Shown here piece by piece: positions 20,967 to 30,630 of a stretch of 35,380 nucleotides of DNA. The DNA is from Brachionus plicatilis (lineage: Eukaryota; Rotifera; Eurotatoria; Ploima; Brachionidae), in assembly GCA_010279815.1 (NCBI GenBank), contig QEOQ01000267.1, forward strand, positions 58,605 through 93,984, written 5' to 3'. Within the stretch, counting starts at the first letter, position 1; each line of letters begins with the position of its first letter. Below the pieces are notes generated by a model. That model saw only the letters and a program-made list of their open reading frames with translations, searched no databases and was not told the origin of the DNA. Position numbers and translations under genes: made by a program.

Positions 20967-22031
20967 CCCTTTAACTACCACACCCTCTAGAACTCATCAT
21001 AAAAAATTCAAATTTTGACCATATTTTTGATTAAATCTGAAACTTTTTTTGGTAAAAAAAAAATTTTAAAAATCTTATTTTTTCTATGAAAAAAAAAATG
21101 TTGCAAAATTGCAACATTGGTTTAAAAATCACACAAAAAAACTCTCTAAATTATTGAATTTTTTAAGAAATTTTATTGATTTTAAGTTCTTTAGGTTTTA
21201 TGTCAATATTTTAAATTAGATAAATTATCATTCGTTATGATATTTATAAAAACAGTTTACAAATCCGGTGTTTGCCCTAAAAATTTTGAATCAACTGGAG
21301 TTGTATATGATGAATCCATGTCTATGTAATTTGTTTTTCTTTGTTTTTTTGGTGCTTTTAGTTTTGTTTCTTTTGTCAACCTTTTTTTACCTTTACAACA
21401 ATTTTCGGGTTCAGTCTCACAAGAAGAGGCACTGTAGTTAGAGTCTACGGAACTAAAGCTTAAATCTGATTCAAAAATATCTGATTGCTCTGATTCATCT
21501 TCCGAGTTGTTCTCGATATCAGATCCAGAGTCTGGGAAATCGGTGATGATTGGGGCGTTTCTTTTTCTTAGGGAATTTTTATTCATTTTTATCTAAAAAA
21601 TATCTAATAATTGAAATAAAAAAAAAAAAAAATTCAATAATAAAACCAATGTTGCATTTTTGATACATAATTTAAAAGTTAAAAAAATCGAAAATTTTAA
21701 AATCAAAGACCATTTTTTTTTGGTTTTTATTATTCTTTAGAATTAAATGTGCTTAAAAATTTTTTTTCTACATATCAACATGATACAGATCATGAACTGG
21801 CTTTAGTTAGAAAATAAGAAAAATTAAAAGTTAATTTTCAACTCTTTGTTCAATTTCAAAGTAACTTAACTATTAACGCATTTTTTATATTTAACCAAAA
21901 ATAATTAAATGTGGTTATGATGAGATTTAATAATTAAAAAATAAAAAAATTATATTGTTTTAAATAAATTTGACGAAAATGCGTGTGTTTTTATCTTGTG
22001 TTGCAATTTTGAGACATTGTTAGTTAGAGGG
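20967..22031 (-). mobile_element. piggyBac-type element, internally deleted
   Basis: The 1065-bp insertion begins CCCTTTAACTAC and ends with the complement of CCCTCTAACTAAC. It is flanked by TTAA on both sides (20963-20966 and 22032-22035), the signature of piggyBac. The uninterrupted R1 copy at 30.5 kb has a single TTAA at the matching place. Inside, TGTTGCAATTTTG-type motifs occur near both ends (21099-21121 as a palindrome, 21645-21660, 21996-22012) and may be subterminal binding sites. Autonomous piggyBacs are usually over 2 kb, so most of the transposase gene is gone. Only a 109-codon frame remains. Confidence 0.9.
21257..21586 (-). pseudogene. piggyBac transposase N-terminal leader fragment
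   Basis: The 109-residue frame from ATG 21586 has a short basic start (NKNSLRKRNAP), a strongly acidic Ser/Asp/Glu stretch (about 15-70) and a Lys-rich patch (about 70-88). This fits the poorly conserved, acidic N-terminal region of piggyBac transposases. No part of the catalytic DDD domain or the C-terminal zinc-binding region is present, so it cannot transpose. Assignment rests on the enclosing TTAA-flanked element, not on the peptide alone. Confidence 0.7.
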
Positions 22032-22165
22032 TTAACTGAAAATTATTTTTTTAATTTGAAATTGAAAAAATTATTTGAAACATCGCACTTTTTCAATGAA
22101 ATTTCAACATTGGATACATTTTGTAATTCAAACACAAAAAATTTAACCATATGTACTTCTAATTT
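22032..22165 (+). repeat. Dispersed repeat R1, copy B, right half
   Basis: Continues copy B after the piggyBac insertion. It matches 30521-30630 and, reversed, 18324-18428 (CATCGCACTTTTTCAATG, CAACATTGGATACATTTTG). The short frames on both strands here are chance products of the repeat. Bases 22166-22408 are AT-rich with no gene. Confidence 0.85.
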
Positions 22166-22586
22166 ATTTTTAAAATTTTTTAAATTAAAAAATGAGATTT
22201 TTAAAATTTTGGTGCATTTAAGTTTACGAATGTCAAAAAATAACAAGTTTAAGTCTTCAAAAACTAATCAGTAGTATTATAAATTCTATTTTGCTATTTT
22301 TTTAAATTTTTTTATAATAGTTTTTTTCTTAGTTTTTTAATTTAAACAATGCAAAATTTGAATCTAAAAGAAAAAAATTTGCCATTTATAAAATATACTA
22401 ACGTTAGCTATTAGGTTGTTTAATAAGTTTTTCGTCGATTTTTAAATGAAAAAATCTTATCATAGATTAAACTTTTTTATGCAATGTTGTACATCATTTG
22501 AAAGACCGACTCTTGTTCTTTCAAATGATATATAAGATTATTTGTTTGCTTTTTAAATTTCTAAATAATTTACTAAATAAAAATGT

Positions 22587-23249
22587 ATGACAAAAAAATG
22601 CATATCCGCCATTGCATGTTATTCAAGTTTAACGAAGGAAAAAATGCGACAGAGGCTACCAAATCGATTTGTTTGGTATATGTGTATCTACTTCGATAAC
22701 CAGGTCAACAAAAAACAATGGGTCGACCCTGATCAAGAGCCATTACCTAATCCGAAACGCGAAATTCATGGAAATAATGTCATGCTTTGTGTTTGGTGGG
22801 ATCAGAAGGGTATATTCTATTATGAGCTACTGCAACCCAAGCAAACGATAACCGCAGACCTTTATTCACAACAATTGATACGTTTGAGTCACGCTTTGGA
22901 AACAAAACGGCCACACAGAGCTAAAGGAGAGCGAAAAGTGATTCTTTTACATGACAACGCTAGGCCACATGTTGCAAAAACGACTCGGAACACGATAGAG
23001 AATCTAGGCTGGGAAGTCTTATCTCACCCAGCTTATTCACCAGACTTAGCCCCTTCAGATTACCATTGGTTCCGATCCATGCAGCCCTTCCTCAGTGAAA
23101 TAAGTTACTCAGACTTGGAGGAAATCAAAAAAGACATCAGTCAATATTTCACCTCAAAACCAGCCAGCTTCTACGAGCAAGGGATCAAAATGCTGTCAGA
23201 AAGATGGGAGATGTGTATTTCTAGCGAAGGAAATTATTTTAGTGACTAA
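22587..23249 (+). pseudogene. mariner transposase, same deletion as copy 1
   Basis: The 220-residue frame is nearly identical to 1018-1680. The first catalytic Asp motif is again replaced (FVWYMC here), the helix-turn-helix domain is absent, and the second and third Asp remain in LLHDNARPH and LAPSDYHW. Several amino-acid differences from copy 1 (for example NNVML for KKVML, SDLEE for SYLEE, HWF for HLF) occur without stops, which suggests young copies rather than selection. Confidence 0.92.
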
Positions 23250-23267
23250 TTATATTTTATTTTAGTT
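23203..23267 (+). repeat. 65-bp direct repeat, left copy
   Basis: The end of the transposase frame and the start of its 3' UTR, identical base for base to 25800-25864. With its partner it brackets the 2532-bp insertion. Confidence 0.92.
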
Positions 23268-25799
23268 CACAACTATATTTCACAACTATATTTAAAAAAT
23301 ACTTTTCAGTTTTTTAATGGTTGTATTGGAGTAAAAATCTTCGCCATGTTAAAAGATTTGTATACGAGGTTGGGAGGAGTTTCTGTGTATTCTAGTCGAA
23401 TTATTTAAAATTAATCTTTTGCTTAGTAGTTAATTAATTAAAAAAAGTTCGAATTTAATTTGATTAATTTTTTTAAAATTTTTTATAAAAAACACAATAT
23501 TAAGGGTAATATAAATTAAATTGATATTATAGTTATTGAGTAAACTAAAAGAAAAGCTCTTAGAACAAACTCAATAATTTCTTTCCACCTCTCAAATAGT
23601 CAATTGCTTACCAAATTTATCCTAGATATTATCCATGAAAAATGCATAAAACTTTAGATGGTACCCTTTAAAGTTCTCTTATCAAATAATTTTCCATATT
23701 CTATGAATCATTTATTTTTAACTTAATTATTCCATTCTCTCGTGACCTCAAATTTATTTGCATTTTAACTTAACTAACTTTTTTTAATTTGTTTCTTAAA
23801 AGAAAGAACAAAAAACTAAATAATCAAAGGTTTTTATCGGAACAACTTTGGAAGTACATCTCTTAAAAAAGTCATTAGTGTGGTGTGGAACTAAAGAAAG
23901 AAATGGCAAACAAGAAAGTTGAAGAAATATTCTAACATTTTTAAATATTAGCAAGAAATCAATATTTAATTCTCAAGCACTTAAGAACGCTTATTATTAA
24001 AACTGATAAATTAATAAATTTAAGCAATTTAAAAAAAAATGGAAATAAAATTGTCTAAAATATTTTAATCAGATGGGAAAAAATCCACTCTCAAGCAGGA
24101 TTTTTTTTTTTGGAATAAAAATAAATTATTTACTAAAAAAATGAGATGAATTTTAACTTTGGTCACAAATAAAGATGCTTTATTTTTTAAAATTGATTAA
24201 AATAAGTCATTGTTTCATCCTTCTTTTAATTGATTCTTCTAAAATCTTTATTTGAAACTTTAAAAAACAAATTTAAAATCGACATTTGGTTAGAAAATAT
24301 CCAAGCAATTATAATTTGGCAACGAACTCAATGTATTTCAAGACACTTGAAAAATAATTAAAGTTAAAGCTTGAACAAAATTACAATTTTATACCTAAAG
24401 AATGTTTTTTTTTCAAGGATTTGTTTTTTTTTAATAAAAATAGTTAAAAATATTTGTAAGTAAAATTTTTGTCACCCTCCTATTTTTTCATCCGGGCTTG
24501 GGACCGGCATACGGCATAGTTATGACGGCGTCTTCCCCTAAGAAGCACGTGGGACGTTCATCATAAACAGCGCCACTCATCCGAGCACTTTTAATTTGGC
24601 TGCGAACTCGGCTACTATTTAGACTAGCTTGGAACCACAAACCAAGCGACATTCTCAATTTAGAAAGAGAGAATGCCTTAACTTTAGTGCTTCCAAAGTT
24701 ACGGCTATCCAAAGAGGGTCAGCTGTAAAACAAGTTCTCGCTCTGCTAAGATTCTATACTGGATGATGGTCAAGCCAGCGGCACCCTCATACGACAAGAC
24801 TAGGACAAAGACCCGTAGATCTATGTACCCGTAATACAGCTCTTCTTCAGACTCGTAGAAGACCACATAGTGTGGCTGCCACCACCCTCCTCTTTTCTCA
24901 TCCTGGGCTTGGGACCGGCTTACGGCAGAGTTATGGTGGCTTGTAATTTATTTTTAATAAAAGCTTTATTTTTTAAAATTAATTAAAATAAGTCATTGTT
25001 TCATCCTTCTTTTAATTGATTCTTCTAAAATCTTTATTTGAAAATATTAAAAAACAATAAAAAAAATACAAAGATTTTTTATGTTAAGTTAATTAACTTT
25101 CCAGTGATATCGAAGATGTCGCTCTATCACATCTTCTTTATCTATTTATTAATACAATAAGCTGGGAACCGACCAGCGGGACCAGCTATAGACTATTAAT
25201 TTTCCTAGGTACTAACTGACACTCATCAGGTAGCTGTGATCCGCACTTTAAATATTTCTGCCTCTCTTAAACCTTAATTTGTAAACTTGAATCTAAGGAA
25301 TCAACGGATTAGTTTTTAAAATAATTAAAATTCCGGATAAACTTATTTTTTTTATTGTGGAAGCATATTCTATTGTACATCATACATATATTACTATGGT
25401 ACAGCATATTCTAAATGAAGACGAATGAAGGCTGTGAATAAGGTTTTGAAAATACTTGGTGTCTAATACAGTACAATTCATAACTTACTTGTACATTTCT
25501 TTTCCTCGACTCTTCCTCGACTGTTCCTTTCCCCACTGGAATAGTTGAAGAAGAGTCGAGGAACAAAATGCGTAAAAGTTAGTTTTAATTTGTACTGTAT
25601 AAAGAAGTTATTTTTAGTTGTTCAATAATTTGGGTTGCCTTCGCTACTGCGTGGCTAACCTGCGTATGAAATTTTAGATTAGGAGTTATATATGATTAAA
25701 TTATATGATCAAAGTTTGAGATCGCTAGGTACTTTAGAACTAATAATTATCAAAATTTGCGTGTTATCAAAATTTACGATGACTTATTTACTCTCAAAT
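23268..25799. mobile_element. 2.5-kb insertion of unknown class inside mariner copy 2
   Basis: It has no intact gene. The left edge is a 13-bp tandem repeat (CACAACTATATTT twice). The middle (24474-24945) is a GC-richer cassette whose two ends repeat each other directly: 24474-24531 and 24887-24945 share CTTGGGACCGGC and GTTATG. A further direct repeat, about 95 bp, lies outside these at 24174-24280 and 24960-25067 (AATAAGTCATTGTTTCATCC). On the minus strand the cassette has a 74-codon frame (24712-24488) without a recognised domain. The motif GCCGGTCCCAAGCCCGG (minus strand) reminds me of non-LTR retrotransposon untranslated regions of invertebrates, but I cannot verify this. A MITE (25469-25597) sits near the right edge. 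Confidence 0.6.
25469..25597. mobile_element. 129-bp foldback MITE with TA target site
   Basis: The ends are CAGTACAA and TTGTACTG, flanked by TA at 25467-25468 and 25598-25599. The arms (about 60 bp each, including CCTCGACTCTTCCTCGACTG and its imperfect complement) meet at a small loop near CCCCACTGG. A TA site and CAGT ends suggest mobilisation by a Tc1/mariner or pogo transposase. It carries no coding sequence. Confidence 0.85.
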
Positions 25800-25864
25800 G
25801 ATGGGAGATGTGTATTTCTAGCGAAGGAAATTATTTTAGTGACTAATTATATTTTATTTTAGTT
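25800..25864 (+). repeat. 65-bp direct repeat, right copy
   Basis: Identical to 23203-23267. It is followed by the real 3' end of mariner copy 2 (25865-25918). Confidence 0.92.
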
Positions 25865-25920
25865 TTTATAAATAAATAAAGTCTAGAAAAGAACGAAAAA
25901 ACTTATTAAACAACCTAATA

Positions 25921-26497
25921 GCTTTGGATTGTGATTGGGTTTTTTAAACAATAGATGATGAATAAAATTCTTAAATAATATTTTTTAAAAATTCAATATT
26001 TGAATTCAGGTATTAAATTTTGATGATACAAGATTGATGATTCAAAATTTTATTCATTAAAGAAATAAGGAACAATTTTATTTAATATGATATTCATTGT
26101 GTCAATTAAATTGGAATATTGACACATTATGTTCCAATAAAAAAATTACATTGACACATACTTCATTTTTTTGTTTATGTTCGAATTTTAATTTAAACTT
26201 TTAATATTCAATTTTGAAAAAGAATTTAAATTTTGGACTCTCGTTAAAGCTCGCAAAATTTTGCGCCAAAACATGTCCGAAGATAAGAGTTTTTCTTTAA
26301 GAGATAAGTATGAGTCCCTGTTTTGTTAATAATTCAAATAAATAGATAAAAATAAAAATTATAGCAAATTTTTATATTAAATTAGAAAGTAAAAAAAGTT
26401 GAATTCGACTAAAAAAGCATCACAAGTTTTTTTATCCTTAGATAATTGAAAGTATTTATTTTTAACTATTTAGTCACAAGAATTAAATTGAATTAAA
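25921..26497. other. Spacer upstream of the MAM gene
   Basis: No gene. It includes the second copy of the TTGACACA hairpin repeat (about 26096-26160), which shares an exact 29-bp stretch with 18070-18098. No clear TATA box was recognised before the MAM start codon. Confidence 0.5.
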
Positions 26498-28441
26498 ATG
26501 AGTAAGATCTTAATTTTTATTTTATACACACTAGTTCAGCATGGGTCAGCGGAAAAAAATGGATGTGATTTCGAGTCGCCATGCACTTCACTTAAAATTG
26601 ATAATTTCTGGGGTTTGACCTCCGGCTTAGTTCCATTTGAGCCAGATGCACCTAAATACGACCACACTTTTGAAAACTCTAGTGGTCACTATCTATTTTT
26701 TAGCTTAAATAGTGGGCCTAGATTCCAGAATGCAATCATCTCTTTTTCACAATTTTCAAATTTTACCAACCAAAGCGCCCAACGCTGTCTTCAATTTTAT
26801 TACATCATTCAGTCTGAGACTAGTGTAAACTTGAGTGTAAAGCTGGTAATGGGCGACTTGGGTGAATTGCAGCCTGTATGGCTCACCATTAACACTAGAT
26901 TAAACAGCAGCAAAAATTGGACTCTGGCAGAAGTGAATCTACCAAGAGACGCTTACACAATTCAAATTTCTTTAGACACAAAATATTCATATGATTTAAA
27001 AAAAATTCTTCTTACTCTCGATGACATTTTTTTAACACATGAATGTTCTGACCCAGGTCAGCCACAGCCACCTGAAGTGCTGTATTGGTGTGACTTTGAA
27101 GAGGATGGATGTGGCTACGAGAACACTATGAAGCTTGAGTGGAAAAGAGCTAAAGCTTCCGATGAAGGACCTGCTTTTGATCATACCACTAATTCCACAC
27201 AAGGCCACTATTTTAAAAGCTCGGAGCTGACCGAATTCAAAAATGGCTTCATAGAACGAGCCATATCCGAAGAAATAGAAGTTCCCGATAACGGAATTCC
27301 ATACTGTGTTAGCTTTTATTACTACTTAAGCTCAGTGTATCCCAATTTGTATCTGTTCGCTATACCTTTAAATGAGTCATCATCAGACTTTAATTATCAG
27401 CCAAATAATCAGATTTGGTTTATTTATGAGCAATTGTCGGCGCCCGTAATGAACAAATGGGCATGGGGCATTTCAAGTTTGGTTCCTGGTAAAATTAAAT
27501 TGTCTTTTTTGGTTACTTACAGACAAAGCTTTGATATAAGAGCGGCAATTGATGACATCAAAGTTCATTCATGTTTTGCATTGAATGCACCAAGAAAATA
27601 TTATGCTTCATATTTGAGCTTTTATTTTGAGTTAAACTGCGATTTTGAAAATGATTTATGCAGTTTTGACAAAAACATCAATAGAGTAAAAGATTCTCTG
27701 TCTAATTGGACCAGAATTGATCCTCGTCATAATTTGTACCCTGAACTTGGCCCACAAGTCGATCACACAACACAGACAGAAAGCGGACATTTTCTTAGTG
27801 TCAATTTTAGTCTTCCTATGACTGCCGACTTTTCTGCCACCATTCAATCTGCACCAATTTTTGCTCATAGAGAATTATGCTTTGAATTCTTCTATTACGC
27901 AAATGCGGAGATGTTTTCCCAGACATCCAAATCTACTTTTTGGTTTTCAATTGGAGGCTGTTACGCTGCGTATTTGTTTAGCATAAAACCATATGTAAAC
28001 ACAACTGAGCCATGTTGGACTCGAGTCTTGATAAAATCACCAGATATAGCTTGTAGAGAACTTTTGTTTTTTTCATTCAATGGCGGTGACTTTTTAAAGA
28101 CATCTTTTTCAATTGATGATTTTAGATTTGATTTATGTGATAAAATAAACACTTCAATTATTACCACAGATTCTTTGACAACATTTATTTCAAAAACCAC
28201 CACTAAATTGACCACTTTTTCAACAACATTCAGTAAAACAACTACTAGTTCTAAAAAAAATTCAACAAGTCAAAACTCCAATACAACCACAGTAATATCA
28301 ACAAGTGAGACATTTAAGCCCACGTCGACCTTGACTACATTAAGCACTTCAACTAGAAACCAGGCACCACAAATGAAAAACATATTCAAAGCGGTTATGT
28401 TGTGTCTGATAAACTTTTTTTTTAATATTCCATTTAATTAG
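26498..28441 (+). CDS. Cell-surface or secreted protein with three MAM domains
   Basis: The single-exon ORF of 647 residues starts with a signal peptide (MSKILIFILYTLVQHGSA, cut near 18). Seen: three MAM domains, each opening with a CDFE motif: about 22-183 (NGCDFESPC), 197-360 (WCDFEEDGCGYEN) and 379-545 (NCDFENDLCSF). Each has the domain's D-H-T and G-H-Y/F elements (DHTFENSSGHY, DHTTNSTQGHY, DHTTQTESGHF) and ends with an acidic I/LDD motif followed by a Cys (LDDIFLTHEC, IDDIKVHSC, IDDFRFDLC). A Ser/Thr-rich, probably O-glycosylated stalk follows (about 548-622). The extreme C-terminus is hydrophobic (AVMLCLINFFFNIPFN) after a basic residue, which could be a GPI-attachment signal or short anchor. 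MAM domains mediate adhesion or sit on surface enzymes; no catalytic domain is present here. Many N-glycosylation sequons. The function is unknown beyond adhesion-type architecture. Confidence 0.93.
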   Translation: MSKILIFILYTLVQHGSAEKNGCDFESPCTSLKIDNFWGLTSGLVPFEPDAPKYDHTFENSSGHYLFFSLNSGPRFQNAIISFSQFSNFTNQSAQRCLQFYYIIQSETSVNLSVKLVMGDLGELQPVWLTINTRLNSSKNWTLAEVNLPRDAYTIQISLDTKYSYDLKKILLTLDDIFLTHECSDPGQPQPPEVLYWCDFEEDGCGYENTMKLEWKRAKASDEGPAFDHTTNSTQGHYFKSSELTEFKNGFIERAISEEIEVPDNGIPYCVSFYYYLSSVYPNLYLFAIPLNESSSDFNYQPNNQIWFIYEQLSAPVMNKWAWGISSLVPGKIKLSFLVTYRQSFDIRAAIDDIKVHSCFALNAPRKYYASYLSFYFELNCDFENDLCSFDKNINRVKDSLSNWTRIDPRHNLYPELGPQVDHTTQTESGHFLSVNFSLPMTADFSATIQSAPIFAHRELCFEFFYYANAEMFSQTSKSTFWFSIGGCYAAYLFSIKPYVNTTEPCWTRVLIKSPDIACRELLFFSFNGGDFLKTSFSIDDFRFDLCDKINTSIITTDSLTTFISKTTTKLTTFSTTFSKTTTSSKKNSTSQNSNTTTVISTSETFKPTSTLTTLSTSTRNQAPQMKNIFKAVMLCLINFFFNIPFN

Positions 28442-29999
28442 TATGTAAAAAAAAAAAATTAGTTTTAAAATTTTTTAAATTTTGAACCTTTGTTTTAAAA
28501 ATCTTTATTACCTTTAATCATACACACAAAAGTAAAAAAAATTAAAAAAAGACATTAAAATTATTTTGCATTTTTTTAATAATTTTTTTACTTAAAATAA
28601 ACAAATGTTTGAAAATTAATGAGTCCAATCTTTTTGTATTTCTTTGATTTATTTCTTCAAATAGAGGCAAATTGAAATAAATGATAATATTTAAATGATC
28701 ATCAAAATAAAGTATTATCAGATGAAGTCATAATCAAATAAATGCCTAACATATTTTATAGCTATTTATAGTGCCCCAAATGATAAACCGTAGCTTAGCC
28801 AAAACACTTATTACAAATTTTCAAAATATGTTTTCTATAGTAATTTTTTATGCTGAATTAAAATTTCAGCTTAGTTTTTTTACCGGATCAATAGTTTTTG
28901 AGAAAAAAACTGTTTAATTTTTATCATTTTTTGCTATTTTTTAAATTGAATTTAAAAAACAAAATAATTTCTCCCATAACCAAAAATTTCAAAATTATAT
29001 AGTAATTGAAATAGATTTTAATAATAAAAGACCATTTTACTATGTGATCTTGCACTTTACCGTTTCATTGATCTCTATTTTAACCTTAAAATTCCCTATT
29101 TTTATAAACTTTATTTCTCTTTTGTTTTTATAAATAAATCAAAAAATTCAGCATAATTAGAAAAAATAGTCCATCCTCTATAAAAGTTATCATTTATTTT
29201 TTTTAAATAACTGCTTGTTTTTGTTTTTGCATAGAAGTCAATAGGCAACCAATATTAAAATCATTTAATTAGAATTCAAGTTGGTTTTATTTTATTTATT
29301 TATTTAAAAAATAATTTGGGAAAATTCCCTGGCTGTTTGGAATGAATATTAATTCTCCCTTTCAGCCACATTAGCGTTAATTTTGGGATTTGTAAAAGTT
29401 ATTTTTGATTATTTTAAAAATTGAAAAAACACATAAATTAGAGCAAAAAGTAAATGTTAAACAAAAAATTGAATAATTTTGAATTAATTAAATTAAATAT
29501 TCTTGAAATATTGCTTGAAAAATAAAAATTGTAAAAGCATAAAAGATTGTTTATTTTATTTGAATTCACATTTTTGAGAGAATGTTAAGACCTAAGTCTT
29601 GACATGTCTCTACTTATTATTTAATCTTGAATTAACTGCAGCTGAATCACATGTTCTAGCACTATATAAACCACTACCTCTTTTGTTATAACTTTGGATT
29701 CCATTTAATAAACTATAAATTTACTTGTTCTGTTTGTTTTTTGGCTTAATCTCTAAAGTCCAAGTCTGAGACTTTACAAGAAGAAAAAAAAATCTCAAAA
29801 TCAAAAAATCTAAAAAAATTTTCATTCAAGAAAAGTAATAATAAATTCGCAATTACTTAAAAAGGAGTTTTAGATAAATTTAAATGTAAAAACCAAGGAT
29901 AATTTTTTGAAAATCCCTTTAATTAATTGCGAATTTATTAAATCATTGACTTGACTTGACTTGACTTATGACTTGTGACTTAAAAACAAGTCTGGTATA
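28442..29999. other. Intergenic, AT-rich
   Basis: No gene seen. On the minus strand near 29330-29285 a GC-richer stretch ends in an AAATAAATAAAT tail, perhaps a retroposon 3' end. TTGAC is repeated four times at 29946-29965, opening the AGTC-rich palindromic region. Confidence 0.5.
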
Positions 30000-30257
30000 A
30001 AATAAAAGTCCAAGTTCTGACTTTAAAAAAATTAAAAATAATACTCATTTGCTCGGCATTTTGAAAAAAAAGCCCGGATTAAAATGAAAAAACATAATTT
30101 TTAAACGATTGAAGTTAAAAAGAAATAATTTTCAATATTTTTTTCAAATTTCATGTCAAAATCCGGGCTTTTTTTTCAAAATACCGAGCAAATGAGTTTT
30201 ATTTTTATTTTTTTCGAAAGTCAAAACTTGGACTTTTATTTCAAATAAAAGTCCAAG
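30000..30257. repeat. AGTC-rich foldback region
   Basis: The left arm 30000-30088 is the imperfect complement of 30151-30241 (shared core CTCATTTGCTCGG and AGCCCGGATT; AAAGTCCAAG at the outer end). A second, perfect 15-bp palindrome about base 30242 (30227-30257, CTTGGACTTTTATTT and its complement) abuts it. Related AGTC-rich sequences lie near 10.9 and 15.2 kb. Confidence 0.82.
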
Positions 30258-30274
30258 TTTTGTTATACGACTTC

Positions 30275-30400
30275 AACTTTATCTAGGCCGCCACAATAAC
30301 TATTTGAAATGGCAAAAAATTCATGTTGATTGAAATTTTTTTTTAAAAAAAATTGAAAAGTGTGGACTTGGACATTATTTTGGGACTTTAAAACAACTCT
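30275..30400 (+). repeat. Dispersed AGTC-rich repeat, copy near 30.3 kb
   Basis: Direct-orientation relative of 15165-15330, with GGCCGCCACAATAAC, ATGGCAAAAAATTCATG and GGGACTTTAAAACAA in the same order. It adjoins the foldback region, so the two may be one element. Confidence 0.6.
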
Positions 30401-30427
30401 ATTGAAAATTGAAAAAATAATTTTCAA

Positions 30428-30630
30428 TATTTTTTACGAATATTCAAAAAAAAATTAAACTCATTCTGTTTCACAAAAGAGTTTAATTTCAAATATGAAA
30501 ATGCTTGCAATATTAACTTAAAATTGATTTTTTATTTGAAACTGACAAAAATATTTGAAACATGGCACTTTTTCAATGTTATTTCAACATTGGATACATT
30601 TTGTAATTCAAACAAAAAAAATTAGACCAG
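30428..30630 (+). repeat. Dispersed repeat R1, copy C, uninterrupted
   Basis: Contains in one piece both halves that are split in copies A and B. The left half matches 20876-20966, then a single TTAA near 30515-30520, then sequence matching 22036-22160 and, reversed, 18324-18428. It has no coding sequence, and its class is unknown. Confidence 0.88.

Larger units (their letters stand above)
22411..25918 (+). mobile_element. mariner copy 2, split by a later insertion
   Basis: The left end TTAGGTTGTTTAATAAG is at 22411 after TA 22409-22410. The right end CTTATTAAACAACCTAA finishes at 25918 before TA 25919-25920. The intact mariner would be about 0.9 kb like copy 1. The 3' end is separated from the rest by about 2.5 kb of unrelated DNA (23268-25799), bordered by a 65-bp direct repeat of mariner sequence. 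Shared substitutions (TTATTTTAGTGAC rather than TTATTTAAGTGAC in copy 1) tie the right fragment to this copy. Confidence 0.88.

Noticed and set aside
22043..22274. Frames of 92 (+) and 67 (-) codons
   Set aside because: They overlap repeat R1, whose other copies do not keep the frames open.
24488..24712. 74-codon minus-strand frame in the GC-rich cassette
   Set aside because: Not listed as a gene: no domain recognised, and the frame upstream of it is closed. It may be a remnant of a retroelement, but this cannot be supported from sequence alone.
29946..29965. TTGAC tandem as a telomeric repeat
   Set aside because: Only four copies, embedded in a larger AGTC-rich repeat, not at an end.
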